64,000 nt of DNA. It comes from Aureimonas endophytica (GTDB taxonomy: Bacteria > Pseudomonadota > Alphaproteobacteria > Rhizobiales > Rhizobiaceae). A program made the position numbers and the translations under genes. Under the pieces are notes generated by a model. The model had not been told where the DNA came from. It saw only the letters and a program-made list of their open reading frames with translations, and did not search any database. The stretch is taken from positions 63,255 through 127,254 of the forward strand of contig NZ_BMIQ01000003.1 of the NCBI RefSeq assembly GCF_014642635.1. The letters are read 5' to 3'. Shown piece by piece: positions 53,610 through 62,376 of the stretch (position 1 is its first letter; each line of letters begins with the position of its first letter).

Positions 53610-55820
53610 TCAGGCCACCTCCGGCATCTCCGCAATGAGCTTGTCGAGCGTGATCGGGTAGTGGCGGACGCGTACGCCCGTCGCGTTGTGGACGGCGTTG
53701 GCGACGGCGGGTGCCACTCCGGTCAGCCCGAGCTCGCCGATGCCCTTAGCCTTCACCGGGGAGATCACCGGATCCAGCTCGTCGACGAACAGGACCTCGA
53801 GGTGCGGCACGTCCGCGTGGACCGGCACCTCGTAGCCGGCGAGGTCGTGGTTGACGAAGAAGCCGACGCGCTTGTCGACGGCCATCTCCTCCATGAGGGC
53901 CGCGCCGATCCCCATCGTCATGCCGCCGATGACCTGGCTGCGCGCGAGCTTCGGGTTGAGGATGCGACCGGCCGCGCAGGCTGCCAGCATCCGCCGGACG
54001 CGGATCTCCCCGGTCCAGGCGTGGACGCCGACCTCGGCGAAGTGGGCGCCGAACGTCTGGATGGCGAAGCGCTTGGAAAGGTCGCCGAACTCGATCGCGT
54101 CCTCGACGACGACGTCGCCGCCCTCCGCCGCGGCCGCCAGCGGCAGGCTACGGTTGCCCGACCGCACCATGCCGTCCGCGAACTCGGCATCCGATGCGTT
54201 GAAGCCGAGGCGGCGGGCGACCTCGTCGCGCAGCGCCATGCACGCCGCGTAGACGCCCGCCGTCACCGAAGGGGCGCCCTGCTGGCCGCCCGAGCCGGGG
54301 GTCTGCGGGAACGAGGAGTCCCCGAGCCTGACCACGACACGCTCGAGGGGCACGCCCATCATCTCGGCCGCCGTCTGCTGCATGATCGTGTAGGAGCCCG
54401 TGCCGATGTCGGTCATGTCGGCCTCGACCGTCAGCATGCCGTCGCGCCCGAGGTGGACGCGTGCGCCGGCCTTGGCGATCGGCGCGGCGCGGATCGCCCC
54501 CGCCATTCCCATACCGACGAACCAGTCGCCGTCCCGCACGCGCCCCGGCGTGGCGACGCGCGTGTCCCAGCCGAACCGCTCGGCGCCGAGGCGCAACGCG
54601 CGGACGAAGGGACGCGACGAGAACGGGCGCCCGGGGTTCTCCGGATCGACCTGGGTGTCGTTGAGGACGCGGAACTCGATCGGATCGATTCCCAGCTTCT
54701 CCGCCAGCTCGTCCATGGCGACCTCGAGCGCCATCAGGCCCGGCGCCTCGCCGGGGGCACGCATCGCGTTGCCCTCGGCGAGGTCGAGCGTCGCGAGATG
54801 GACGCGGGTCATCCGGTTGGGGCCGGCGTACAGCGCGCGGGTCGACAGCGTGGTCGGCTCGGTCCGTCCGCCGTCGAGGTTGCCGGACCAGCTCTCGTGG
54901 CCGACCGCGGTCAACATCCCGTCGCGGGACGCCGCGAGGCGGACGCGCTGGATGGTCTTGGGGCGGTGGATCGTCGCGTTGAACATGAGGGCGCGCTGGA
55001 GCGCGAGCTTCACCGGACGGCGGGCGGCACGCGCGGCAACAGCGGCGAGCGCGAGGTCGGCCTGCACCGTACCCTTGCCCCCGAAGCCGCCGCCGATGAA
55101 GGGGGAGAACAGCCGCACGTTCTCGCGCGGGATGCCGAGGATCGCGGCGAGGTCGCGCGTTCCCCAGTTCATCTGTTGTATCGACGTCCAGCAGGTCAGC
55201 CGGTCGCCGTCCCAGCGGGCGATCGTGGCGTGCGGCTCCATCATGGCGTGGGCCTGGTCGGGGACCGAGTAGGTCTCGTCGACGAAGAACTCCGCGTCCC
55301 GGAAGGCGGCCTCGAAGTCGCCGACCTCGGTTTCGGTGGGGCCGCCGAACGGCATCTGCGGCGCGACCGGCGCGTTGCCAACGGCGGCCTCGAGATCGAA
55401 GCGTCCCGCGAACCGGGTGTACTCCACGCGGACGAGCGCGGACGCGGCGCGGGCCTGCTCGAAGGTTTCCGCCACCACGACGGCGACCGGCTGGTGGTAG
55501 TGGTCGACATCGGGAGCGGCGAGCATGCGCTGGACGTAGAACTCGCCCGTCCCCAGCCGGCCCGCGTTGCGGTGGGTGACGACGGCGACGACGCCCGGCG
55601 CGCGTTCCGCCTCGCGCGTGTCGATCGAGGCGATCCGGCCCTTCGCGACGGCGGCTCCGAGGATGTATCCGTAAGCGGCATCGGGTCCGACGTCGCGCTG
55701 CTCGTGCGCGTACGTCGCCGTTCCCGTCGTCTTCAGCCTGCCCTCGTAGCGGTCGACGGGCCTGCCGACGACGGTCATTCGGTCGATGGGATTCATGCCG
55801 GCGGGCGTGTCGAACTTCAT
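53610..55820 (-). CDS. PaoC/YagR-like molybdenum-binding aldehyde dehydrogenase subunit (orphan copy)
   Basis: 736 residues of the xanthine dehydrogenase family large subunit. It contains FIGGGFGGKG, NAMRAPGEAPGLMALEVAMDE, ADMTDIGTGSYT and the catalytic-glutamate region VKAKGIGELGLTGVAPAV near the C-terminus. MKFDTPAGMNPIDRM matches the start of the second copy at 62377; GGAG is well spaced for ATG 55820 but too close for ATG 55826. The Fe-S and FAD partner subunits are not adjacent; the nearest are paoA/paoB-like genes at 60781-62372. Confidence 0.9.
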   Translation of the reverse strand: MKFDTPAGMNPIDRMTVVGRPVDRYEGRLKTTGTATYAHEQRDVGPDAAYGYILGAAVAKGRIASIDTREAERAPGVVAVVTHRNAGRLGTGEFYVQRMLAAPDVDHYHQPVAVVVAETFEQARAASALVRVEYTRFAGRFDLEAAVGNAPVAPQMPFGGPTETEVGDFEAAFRDAEFFVDETYSVPDQAHAMMEPHATIARWDGDRLTCWTSIQQMNWGTRDLAAILGIPRENVRLFSPFIGGGFGGKGTVQADLALAAVAARAARRPVKLALQRALMFNATIHRPKTIQRVRLAASRDGMLTAVGHESWSGNLDGGRTEPTTLSTRALYAGPNRMTRVHLATLDLAEGNAMRAPGEAPGLMALEVAMDELAEKLGIDPIEFRVLNDTQVDPENPGRPFSSRPFVRALRLGAERFGWDTRVATPGRVRDGDWFVGMGMAGAIRAAPIAKAGARVHLGRDGMLTVEADMTDIGTGSYTIMQQTAAEMMGVPLERVVVRLGDSSFPQTPGSGGQQGAPSVTAGVYAACMALRDEVARRLGFNASDAEFADGMVRSGNRSLPLAAAAEGGDVVVEDAIEFGDLSKRFAIQTFGAHFAEVGVHAWTGEIRVRRMLAACAAGRILNPKLARSQVIGGMTMGIGAALMEEMAVDKRVGFFVNHDLAGYEVPVHADVPHLEVLFVDELDPVISPVKAKGIGELGLTGVAPAVANAVHNATGVRVRHYPITLDKLIAEMPEVA

Positions 55821-56043
55821 GGCCATCGACTCCGTTGTTTGGGGACGCCCAGCGGGCTCCCGGCGGCTGGCCGCTCCTGGAGCGCGCGGGGCGCCGCGTC
55901 CCGTGCCGCCCCGCCCGGCGCATCGATCGTTGAAGGGTTTGCGAGCTTAGATGGCGCCGCGCCGACGGAGGATTACCCCGCCCGACGCGAATGGAGACAT
56001 GAGCGCTTCTCACAAGTCTCCGTCGGCACCCGGCCGCGTGGCG

Positions 56044-57249
56044 TCAACGCCGCCGAACGTCGGCCGACGCAAGGGTCGCACGGTTGAGGGTCCACGCGGA
56101 TAGGGCGGACACTACGACGGCTACCTGTCCGCCGACGAGGGCATGCCATCCCGCGATGTCCCACAACGTGCCCGCCAGCAGCGAGCCGATCGCGCCGCCG
56201 GTGAAGTTGCAGACGACATAGGCGGTGTTCACCCGGCTCCGGGCCTGCGCGGCCAGGGAGAAAAGGCGCGTCTGGTTGAGGATGGCGATCCCTTGGATGG
56301 CGACGTCGACCAGCAGCACCGCCGCCAGCAGCAGCACGATCGACCTCGCGCCCGCGGCCGCCAGCGCGAGCGAAGCGAGGGCCAGGACGAGCGCGGCCCC
56401 GGTCGCCCGCGAGGACCAGCCGAGGTCGTGCAGCCTGCCCGCCTGCCTCGCCGCGAGGGCGCCTGCCAGGCCGACGAGGCCGACGAGGCCGATGCGCGCG
56501 AGCGAGTAGGAGAAGGGCGGGGATCTGAGCAGGAAGGTCAGCCCCGTCCAGAACATCGTGAACACGCCGAAGGAGCACGCCCCGATGAACAGCGTGACCC
56601 CGATGGCCCGGTGCGCGGTCACGGTCGTGACGATGGAGGCGAGCAGCCTCGGGTACGACATACCCCCGTGCCGCTCCGTGTCCCGGGGGAGCTTCGCGGC
56701 CACGACGACCGCGAGGATCGCCGTGGCGGCCGACGCCAGGACGTAGATGGCCCGCCACCCGAAATGCTCCGCGACGAAGCCGCTGACCGTGCGCGACAGG
56801 AGGATGCCGACGAGGATGCCGGAGGCGATCGAGCCCACCACCCGGCCGCGCTGGTCGTCACGCGAGAGGTCGCCTGCCAGGGGGAGGAGCAACTGCCCGG
56901 ACACGGCCGTCGCCCCGGTGGCGAGGAGGCCGGAGACCAGCAGTCAATAGCCCGGTGCCGCGGCGCATGCGAGGAGCGCGAGCGCCGACAGCGCCAGCAT
57001 CGCCGGGATCAGGCGCCGACGGTCGAGGGCGTCGCCCAGGGGCACCAGCAGGAGCACGCCGCAGGCGTAGCCGACCTGCGTCGCCGTGATGAGCGCCCCG
57101 GCTGCCGCCAGGGAGACGCCCAGGGAAGCGGCGATCTCGGCGAGCAGCGGCTGCGCCCAGTAGAGGTTGCCGACTGCGGAGCCGCCGGCCAACGCGAACA
57201 GGAACGTCATCCCGCGGGACATGCCCGGCGGTACCGAATGCTTGGTCAT
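56044..57249 (-). pseudogene. MFS transporter interrupted by one in-frame TGA
   Basis: A 402-codon frame with ~12 hydrophobic segments typical of the ~400-residue MFS drug/sugar efflux family (NLYWAQPLLAEIA, DALDRRRLIPAM, SGFVAEHFGWRAIYVLASA). The codons on both sides are in the same frame and continuous in sequence, but TGA at 56944-56946 splits them (APGY-stop-LLVSGLLATG). A TGG-to-TGA change would explain it. The start ATG 57249 has AGGAC upstream. It is a recent nonsense pseudogene or a base-call error. Confidence 0.8.
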
Positions 57250-57489
57250 CGCATGTCCTCGCGGAGGGCATCCCGCGGGGTCGGCCGGCCGCCGGCCCGG
57301 CATCGGCGGGAGCGTCCGGCATCTAGGCCCGGCAGGACCGATCGCCAAGTCCCGTCCGTCCCCCCTCCCCGGATCGACGGTGCGATCGATCGACAGGACT
57401 CATGGGTCCTATGGCCCCGCGCAGCCTAATCCGCGCGTCGGAAGGATCCATCTGGGAGGGACACGCGAACCGCGCAAAAGGACCGTCCC

Positions 57490-58269
57490 ATGAATCTTCT
57501 CGCCGCCGCGCTCTCGATGTCCGTCGCCGGGCTCGCCCCGGCCCTTGCCCAGGAGGAACGGCGCGCCCGCGTCGCGCCGTCCGTCACCGCCGCCGACGTC
57601 GAGGCCGTTTCCCCGGTCCTCGCGAGGCACCTCCGGGGGACCCTGCTGGGCGAGGTGTGGTCGCGGCCCGGCATGTCCGCCCGCGACCGCAGCGTCGTCA
57701 CCGTCGCCGCGTTGGTTGCCCGAAACCAGGCGACGGAGATGCCCTTCTACTTCGGCAGGGCGCTCGACAGCGGCGTCACCCCCGCCGAACTGTCCGAGAT
57801 CATCGCGCATCTCGCCTGGTACTCCGGCTTCCCGAACGCGGTGTCCGCTGTGGCGGCCGCCCGCGACGTCTTCGCGGAACGGGGCGTCGAGGCGGAGCAA
57901 CTCCCGGCGGCGTCGCCCGAGCCCCTGCCGCAGGACGAGGCCGCAGAGGCGGCCCGCCACCGCTCGGTCAGCGAGAACGTCGGTCCCGTGTCGCAAGGGG
58001 TCGTCGACTACACCGACATGCTCTTCGACGACGTCTGGCGCAGGCCCGGCCTCGCCCCGCGCGACCGCAGCCTCGTCACCCTGTCCGCCCTCGTCGTGTC
58101 CGGCCAGTCGGCGCAGGTGACGTTCCACCTGAACCGCGCCATGGACAACGGGCTGACCCGCGAGGAGGTGTCCGAGACGCTCACCCAGCTCGCGTTCTAC
58201 GGCGGGTGGCCGAACGTCATGTCGGCGGTGCCGGTCGTGAAGGACGTCCTTGCCAAGCGCGGGGGCTGA
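57490..58269 (+). CDS. Exported carboxymuconolactone decarboxylase-family protein (tandem CMD domains)
   Basis: 259 residues. A likely signal peptide ends near ALA-QE (residue ~20), followed by two CMD domains (~45-130 and ~175-255). Each has RDRSxVTxxAL and an xxHLAWY/TQLAFYxGxPNxMSA motif. The Cys pair of AhpD-like members is absent, so a peroxidase role is unlikely. Function unknown; such proteins often sit beside cupins and tautomerases, as here. Confidence 0.85.
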   Translation: MNLLAAALSMSVAGLAPALAQEERRARVAPSVTAADVEAVSPVLARHLRGTLLGEVWSRPGMSARDRSVVTVAALVARNQATEMPFYFGRALDSGVTPAELSEIIAHLAWYSGFPNAVSAVAAARDVFAERGVEAEQLPAASPEPLPQDEAAEAARHRSVSENVGPVSQGVVDYTDMLFDDVWRRPGLAPRDRSLVTLSALVVSGQSAQVTFHLNRAMDNGLTREEVSETLTQLAFYGGWPNVMSAVPVVKDVLAKRGG

Positions 58270-58286
58270 CGGCGAGCGCCAACTCC

Positions 58287-59180
58287 TCAGCCGCGGTAGC
58301 GCAGAGCGTCCAGCACGACCTGGAAGGCCGCGGTCGGCTGGCGCCGGCTCGGGTAGTACATGTGGTACCCCGACCATTTCGGACACCAGTCCTCGAGGAC
58401 CCGGACCAGCCGCCCCGCGTCCATTTCCGGCTTGGCGAGCTCGAGGGGCATGTAGGCAAACCCGTATCCGTCGAGCGCGGCGGCCAGGATCTGGCGGACC
58501 CCGTTGAAGGTCGCGCGTCCCTCGACGCGCACGCGCAGTTCCCGGTTGCCTCGCTCGAACTCCCAGACGTAGTTCCCGCCGTGGGTGGGAAGCCAAAGGT
58601 TGATGCAGTCGTGAGCCGTGAGGTCTTGCGGCACGACCGGAGGCTCGCGCCCCTCAAGGTAACCCGGCGAACACACTGTGGCGAAGGCGAAGTCGGGTCC
58701 GATCCGCGTCGCCACCATGCCGTCGGCCACCGTCTCGCCGAGGCGGACGCCGGCGTCGAACCGCTCGGACGCGATGTCGGTCAGGCCGTAGTCGGTGATG
58801 ATCTGGATCTCGATCGCCGGATGGTCGCGCAGGACGTCGGACAGCCTCGGCCAGATGACGGTGTCGATGGCATAATCCTCGGCAGTGATGCGTACGGTGC
58901 CGGCCGGGCGGTCGCCGAGCGCAGCGACACCGGCCAACTCCTCCTCGATCTCCCTGAACCGGGGTTCGAGGCTCGCGACCAACCGTTCCCCGGCAGGGGT
59001 CGGATTGACGCTGCGGGTCGTCCTGATGAGGAGCCGGACGCCCATCCTCTCCTCGAGTTGGCGCACGGTGTGGCTCAGGGCGGATTGCGACACCCCGAGC
59101 TGGGCGGCGGCACGCGTGAAGCTCCGCTCGCGGGCGACGGCCAGGAAGTAGAGGAGGCTGTTGACGTTCTCTCGCAGCAT
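58287..59180 (-). CDS. LysR-family transcriptional regulator
   Basis: 297 residues. An N-terminal winged HTH (FTRAAAQLGVSQSALSHTVRQLEERMG) precedes a LysR effector domain with RITAEDYAIDTVIWP and the EPxRL-like MDAGRLVRVLEDW. It is convergent with the CMD gene and divergent from the DUF2255-cupin-tautomerase genes, so it probably regulates that small cluster. Confidence 0.9.
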   Translation of the reverse strand: MLRENVNSLLYFLAVARERSFTRAAAQLGVSQSALSHTVRQLEERMGVRLLIRTTRSVNPTPAGERLVASLEPRFREIEEELAGVAALGDRPAGTVRITAEDYAIDTVIWPRLSDVLRDHPAIEIQIITDYGLTDIASERFDAGVRLGETVADGMVATRIGPDFAFATVCSPGYLEGREPPVVPQDLTAHDCINLWLPTHGGNYVWEFERGNRELRVRVEGRATFNGVRQILAAALDGYGFAYMPLELAKPEMDAGRLVRVLEDWCPKWSGYHMYYPSRRQPTAAFQVVLDALRYRG

Positions 59181-59290
59181 TCATGACCTCCGCTCATGGC
59201 ACCATGCAGGTTTCGGCACCCAACGGCAACGCGCGGACCGTCCAAGTGCATGCCCGCGGCCGATCGGGCCGCCCACCGACGGAGACGAAC

Positions 59291-59674
59291 ATGAGAAACT
59301 GGACCGAAGGGGAGGTCCGGAGGATCGTCCCCGCCGACGACCTGCACGTCGCGCCCCTGCGCGACGACGGGTTCACCCACGGCATGCCGAACCGGATATG
59401 GGCCGTCGTCCTCGACGGCAACCTCTACGCACATGCCTGCAACGGCACCGCCTCGCGCTGATACGGGGCCGCGCTCCGACAGCGGGCCGGGCGCGCGTCG
59501 GTCGCCGGATCCACCTTCGATGTCGCGTTCGGGCCGGCGGACGTAGAAACCGCGGACCGCCTCGACGCGGCCTACCGCGGGGAATACCGGGGCAACCCGT
59601 ACCTCGACTCGATGGTGTCCGAACGCGCGCGCTCGGCCGCCGTACGGATCGATCCCGCGCCCGTCGACGGGTGA
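59291..59674 (+). pseudogene. DUF2255-like protein interrupted by one in-frame TGA
   Basis: A 128-codon frame. MRNWTEGEVRRIVPADDLHV and IWAVVLDGNLYAHACNGTASR are followed by TGA (59459-59461), then YGAALRQRAGR, VAFGPADVE and GNPYLDSMVSERAR in the same frame. The DUF2255 family normally has a Trp after the SR pair (SRWYxAA), so the TGA replaces TGG. Broken in this sequence unless it is a read error. The biochemical role of DUF2255 is unknown. Confidence 0.8.
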
Positions 59675-59825
59675 CGCCAGGGCTTGCGAGGAGACGGGCT
59701 TGGCCTGCGGATTTATCAAGCCGCCTCATGTGTCCCATGAGCGCTCCGCTCCCTGACCGCGGGTGCGCGGGACCATACATGGAACGAGTTGCGGCGGCGC
59801 GCGCCGCACGAGAAAGGACACACTC

Positions 59826-60224
59826 ATGGACATCACCAGGAACGGCTCAAATCCCTCCGGCAGGGGTCCGGCGGAATGGTTCACGGGCACGGTCAGGATC
59901 GACCCGCTCTTCGCCGCGAACGACGCGCGCCGGGGCGCGGCCTCCGCGGTGACCTTTGAGCCGGGGGCCCGGACGGCATGGCACACCCATCCGCTCGGAC
60001 AGACGCTGGTCGTCACGTCGGGGCTCGGGCTCGTGCAGCGCGAGGGCGGCCCCGTCGAGGAGATCCGTCCGGGCGACGTCGTCTGGTTCGAGCCGGGCGA
60101 GAGGCACTGGCACGGCGCCTCCCCGACTGTCGCCATGACCCACGTCGCCATCCAGGAGCACAAGGACGGGAAGGTCGTCGACTGGCTGGAGCACGTGACC
60201 GACGAACAGTACGGCGCCCGCTAG
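59826..60224 (+). CDS. Cupin-domain protein
   Basis: 132 residues with both cupin motifs: [21 protein letters not shown] (two His and later Gln/Glu metal ligands) and [19 protein letters not shown] (a further His). Single-domain manganese- or iron-binding cupins of this type occur with CMD proteins and carry out small-molecule oxidations or isomerisations. AAAGG lies before ATG 59826. Substrate unknown. Confidence 0.9.
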   Translation: MDITRNGSNPSGRGPAEWFTGTVRIDPLFAANDARRGAASAVTFEPGARTAWHTHPLGQTLVVTSGLGLVQREGGPVEEIRPGDVVWFEPGERHWHGASPTVAMTHVAIQEHKDGKVVDWLEHVTDEQYGAR

Positions 60225-60250
60225 CCGCGGCGAACGGAAGGGAACGACAG

Positions 60251-60484
60251 ATGCCACACGTGAACGTGAAGCTCGCGACCGGGCGCTCGGAGGAGCAGAA
60301 GCGGGAACTAACGCGCCGGATCGTGGAGGCGGTGACCTCGACGGTCGGGTGCGACGAGGACGCCGTCTCCGTTGCCATCCAGGACGTCCCGATGGCCGAA
60401 TGGAACGACGCGGTCTACGTGCCGGAGATCGAGCCGTCCCTCGACGGGCTCTACAAGAAGCCGGGATACGGCCGCCCCGGATGA
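60251..60484 (+). CDS. 4-oxalocrotonate tautomerase family protein
   Basis: 77 residues. After Met removal it starts with the catalytic Pro1 (PHVNVKLATGRSEEQKREL), and it keeps the conserved Arg and Val pattern of the tautomerase fold. It catalyses keto-enol tautomerisation of an unknown acid. Located 26 bp after the cupin gene, probably in one transcript. Confidence 0.88.
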   Translation: MPHVNVKLATGRSEEQKRELTRRIVEAVTSTVGCDEDAVSVAIQDVPMAEWNDAVYVPEIEPSLDGLYKKPGYGRPG

Positions 60485-60780
60485 CGGCCTCGATGGCGGT
60501 CGGTGGCGAGGCGGCGACCGCCCGAGCGGCCCGGCCCGACGCCGCCCGACGCACGGTTGGGGCACCGCCGTTCGCGTCGCGGCGCCCCGTATCCATGAGC
60601 GGACCTCATAACGGCATTCAGTCGCGGGACGGTAATCGCTTCCGCGGTTTGGACTAGTTGTAAACAGGATCGGACGGGCGGTTGGCTCGGGCCTCGGCGC
60701 CCGCCGCCGCGCCCTCCGCGCGAGCGGCGACGCCCGGCGCGCCGCCGACGTCCCCAAAAGACCTGCGGAATGGGATCGCC

Positions 60781-61425
60781 ATGACGAGATTTCCGGAATT
60801 CACGATGAACCGCCGCGAGCTGATGGCCAGCGCCTCCGCCTGTGCGGCCGCCACCGTCTTGCCGGCCGCCGCCATGGCGCAGGCCGCCTCGGCGGGTGCC
60901 GCCGACACGCCCGTCTTGTCCACGGTGTCCCTCACCGTGAACGGCACCGCGCGCGAACTCGAGCTCGACCTGCGCACGACGCTGCTCGACGCGCTGCGCG
61001 AGCACCTGGACCTGACGGGCACGAAGAAGGGTTGCGACCACGGCCAGTGCGGCGCCTGCACGGTGATGGTGAACGGCCGGCGCATCAACTCCTGCCTGAC
61101 GCTCGCCGTCCTGCACCAGGGCGACGAGGTGACGACGATCGAGGGCCTGGGCACGCCGGACGACCTGCACCCGATGCAGGACGCGTTCGTTCGCCACGAC
61201 GGCTACCAGTGCGGCTACTGCACGCCGGGCCAGATCGTGTCGGCGGTCGCTGTCCTCGACGAGGTGAAGGCGGGCATCCCGAGCCACGTGACCGCCGATC
61301 TTGCCACGGCGCCCGAGGCATCCAACGTCGAGCTCCGCGAACGCATGAGCGGCAACATCTGCCGCTGCGGGGCCTATTCCAACATCGCCGAAGCCATGGC
61401 CGAGGTCGCCGGGAGGCCCGCATGA
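60781..61425 (+). CDS. paoA: PaoA-like 2Fe-2S subunit of periplasmic aldehyde dehydrogenase
   Basis: 214 residues. A twin-arginine-type signal ([20 protein letters not shown]) with cleavage near AMA-QA. The two 2Fe-2S clusters are complete: [12 protein letters not shown] with a later Cys in INSCL, then QCGYCTPGQ and NICRCGAY. It passes electrons from the molybdenum subunit to FAD. The ATG at 60781 or 60805 could start translation. First gene of the paoABC-type operon. Confidence 0.92.
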   Translation: MTRFPEFTMNRRELMASASACAAATVLPAAAMAQAASAGAADTPVLSTVSLTVNGTARELELDLRTTLLDALREHLDLTGTKKGCDHGQCGACTVMVNGRRINSCLTLAVLHQGDEVTTIEGLGTPDDLHPMQDAFVRHDGYQCGYCTPGQIVSAVAVLDEVKAGIPSHVTADLATAPEASNVELRERMSGNICRCGAYSNIAEAMAEVAGRPA

Positions 61426-62372
61426 GATCCTTCACCTTCGAGCGGGCGACGAGCCCGCAGGCCGCCGCACAGGCCGCCGCCGCCAACCCGGACGCGAAGT
61501 TCATCGCGGGCGGCACCAACCTCCTCGACCTCATGAAGCTCGAGATCGAGACGCCGCGGCACCTCATCGACGTGAACGGGCTCGGCCTCGACACGATCGG
61601 GGCGACCGACGACGGCGGCCTGAGGATCGGGGCGCTGGTTCGCAACACGGACATGGCCGCCGACGAACGCGTACGCCGCGACTACGGCGTGCTGACTCGG
61701 GCGGTCGTGGCAGGCGCGTCCGGCCAGCTCCGGAACAAGGCGACCACCGCCGGCAACCTCCTCCAGCGCACGCGCTGCCCCTACTTCTACGACACCAACA
61801 TGGCCTGCAACAAACGCCAGCCCGGTTCGGGCTGCTCGGCCCTGGAAGGCTACTCTCGCCAGCTCGGCGTCGTCGGGGTGAGCGACGCATGCATCGCCAC
61901 CAATCCGTCGGACATGAACGTTGCCCTCCGGGTGCTCGACGCCACCGTCGAGACGGTGAAGCCGGACGGCGAGACGCGCGCGATCCCGATCGCCGACTTC
62001 CACCGTCTTCCGGGCGACACGCCCGAGGTCGAGACCGCGCTGGAGCCCGGCGAATTCATCACGGCCGTAACGCTCCCTGCGCCGGTCGGCGGCCGGCAGA
62101 TCTACCGCAAGGTCCGCGACCGCGCGTCCTACGCCTTCGCGCTCGTTTCGGTGGCGGCGGTGGTGCAGCCGGACGGCTCCGGGCGCGTCGCCGTCGGCGG
62201 CGTCGCGCACAAGCCGTGGCGCGTTGCGGAGGCCGACGCGGCTCTGGCGCAGGGCGCCCGGGTGGCAGCCCAACGCCTCTTCGCCGATGCCCGGCCGACC
62301 GAACACAACGCCTTCAAAGTCCCGCTGACCGAGCGCACGCTCGCCGCGGTCCTGGCCGAAGCGGGGAGATGA
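61422..62372 (+). CDS. paoB: PaoB-like FAD-binding subunit
   Basis: 316 residues of the FAD-binding 5 plus CO-dehydrogenase flavoprotein C family. [18 protein letters not shown] and [15 protein letters not shown] bind FAD. The extra cysteines in [20 protein letters not shown] and CSALEG match the additional 4Fe-4S cluster of PaoB. Its ATG overlaps the paoA stop by 4 bp. Confidence 0.92.
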   Translation: MRSFTFERATSPQAAAQAAAANPDAKFIAGGTNLLDLMKLEIETPRHLIDVNGLGLDTIGATDDGGLRIGALVRNTDMAADERVRRDYGVLTRAVVAGASGQLRNKATTAGNLLQRTRCPYFYDTNMACNKRQPGSGCSALEGYSRQLGVVGVSDACIATNPSDMNVALRVLDATVETVKPDGETRAIPIADFHRLPGDTPEVETALEPGEFITAVTLPAPVGGRQIYRKVRDRASYAFALVSVAAVVQPDGSGRVAVGGVAHKPWRVAEADAALAQGARVAAQRLFADARPTEHNAFKVPLTERTLAAVLAEAGR

Positions 62373-62376
62373 GGCC

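Noticed and set aside
56944-59461. TGA as Trp or selenocysteine to explain the two in-frame stops
   Set aside because: Many genes in the window end normally at TGA and use TGG for Trp. There is no sign of a recoding hairpin, and neither family contains selenocysteine.
60481-60657. Small ORF starting at ATGA on the tautomerase stop
   Set aside because: Coupling geometry is attractive, but the translation is Ala/Arg-rich without hydrophobic core or family, and it runs into the paoA leader.
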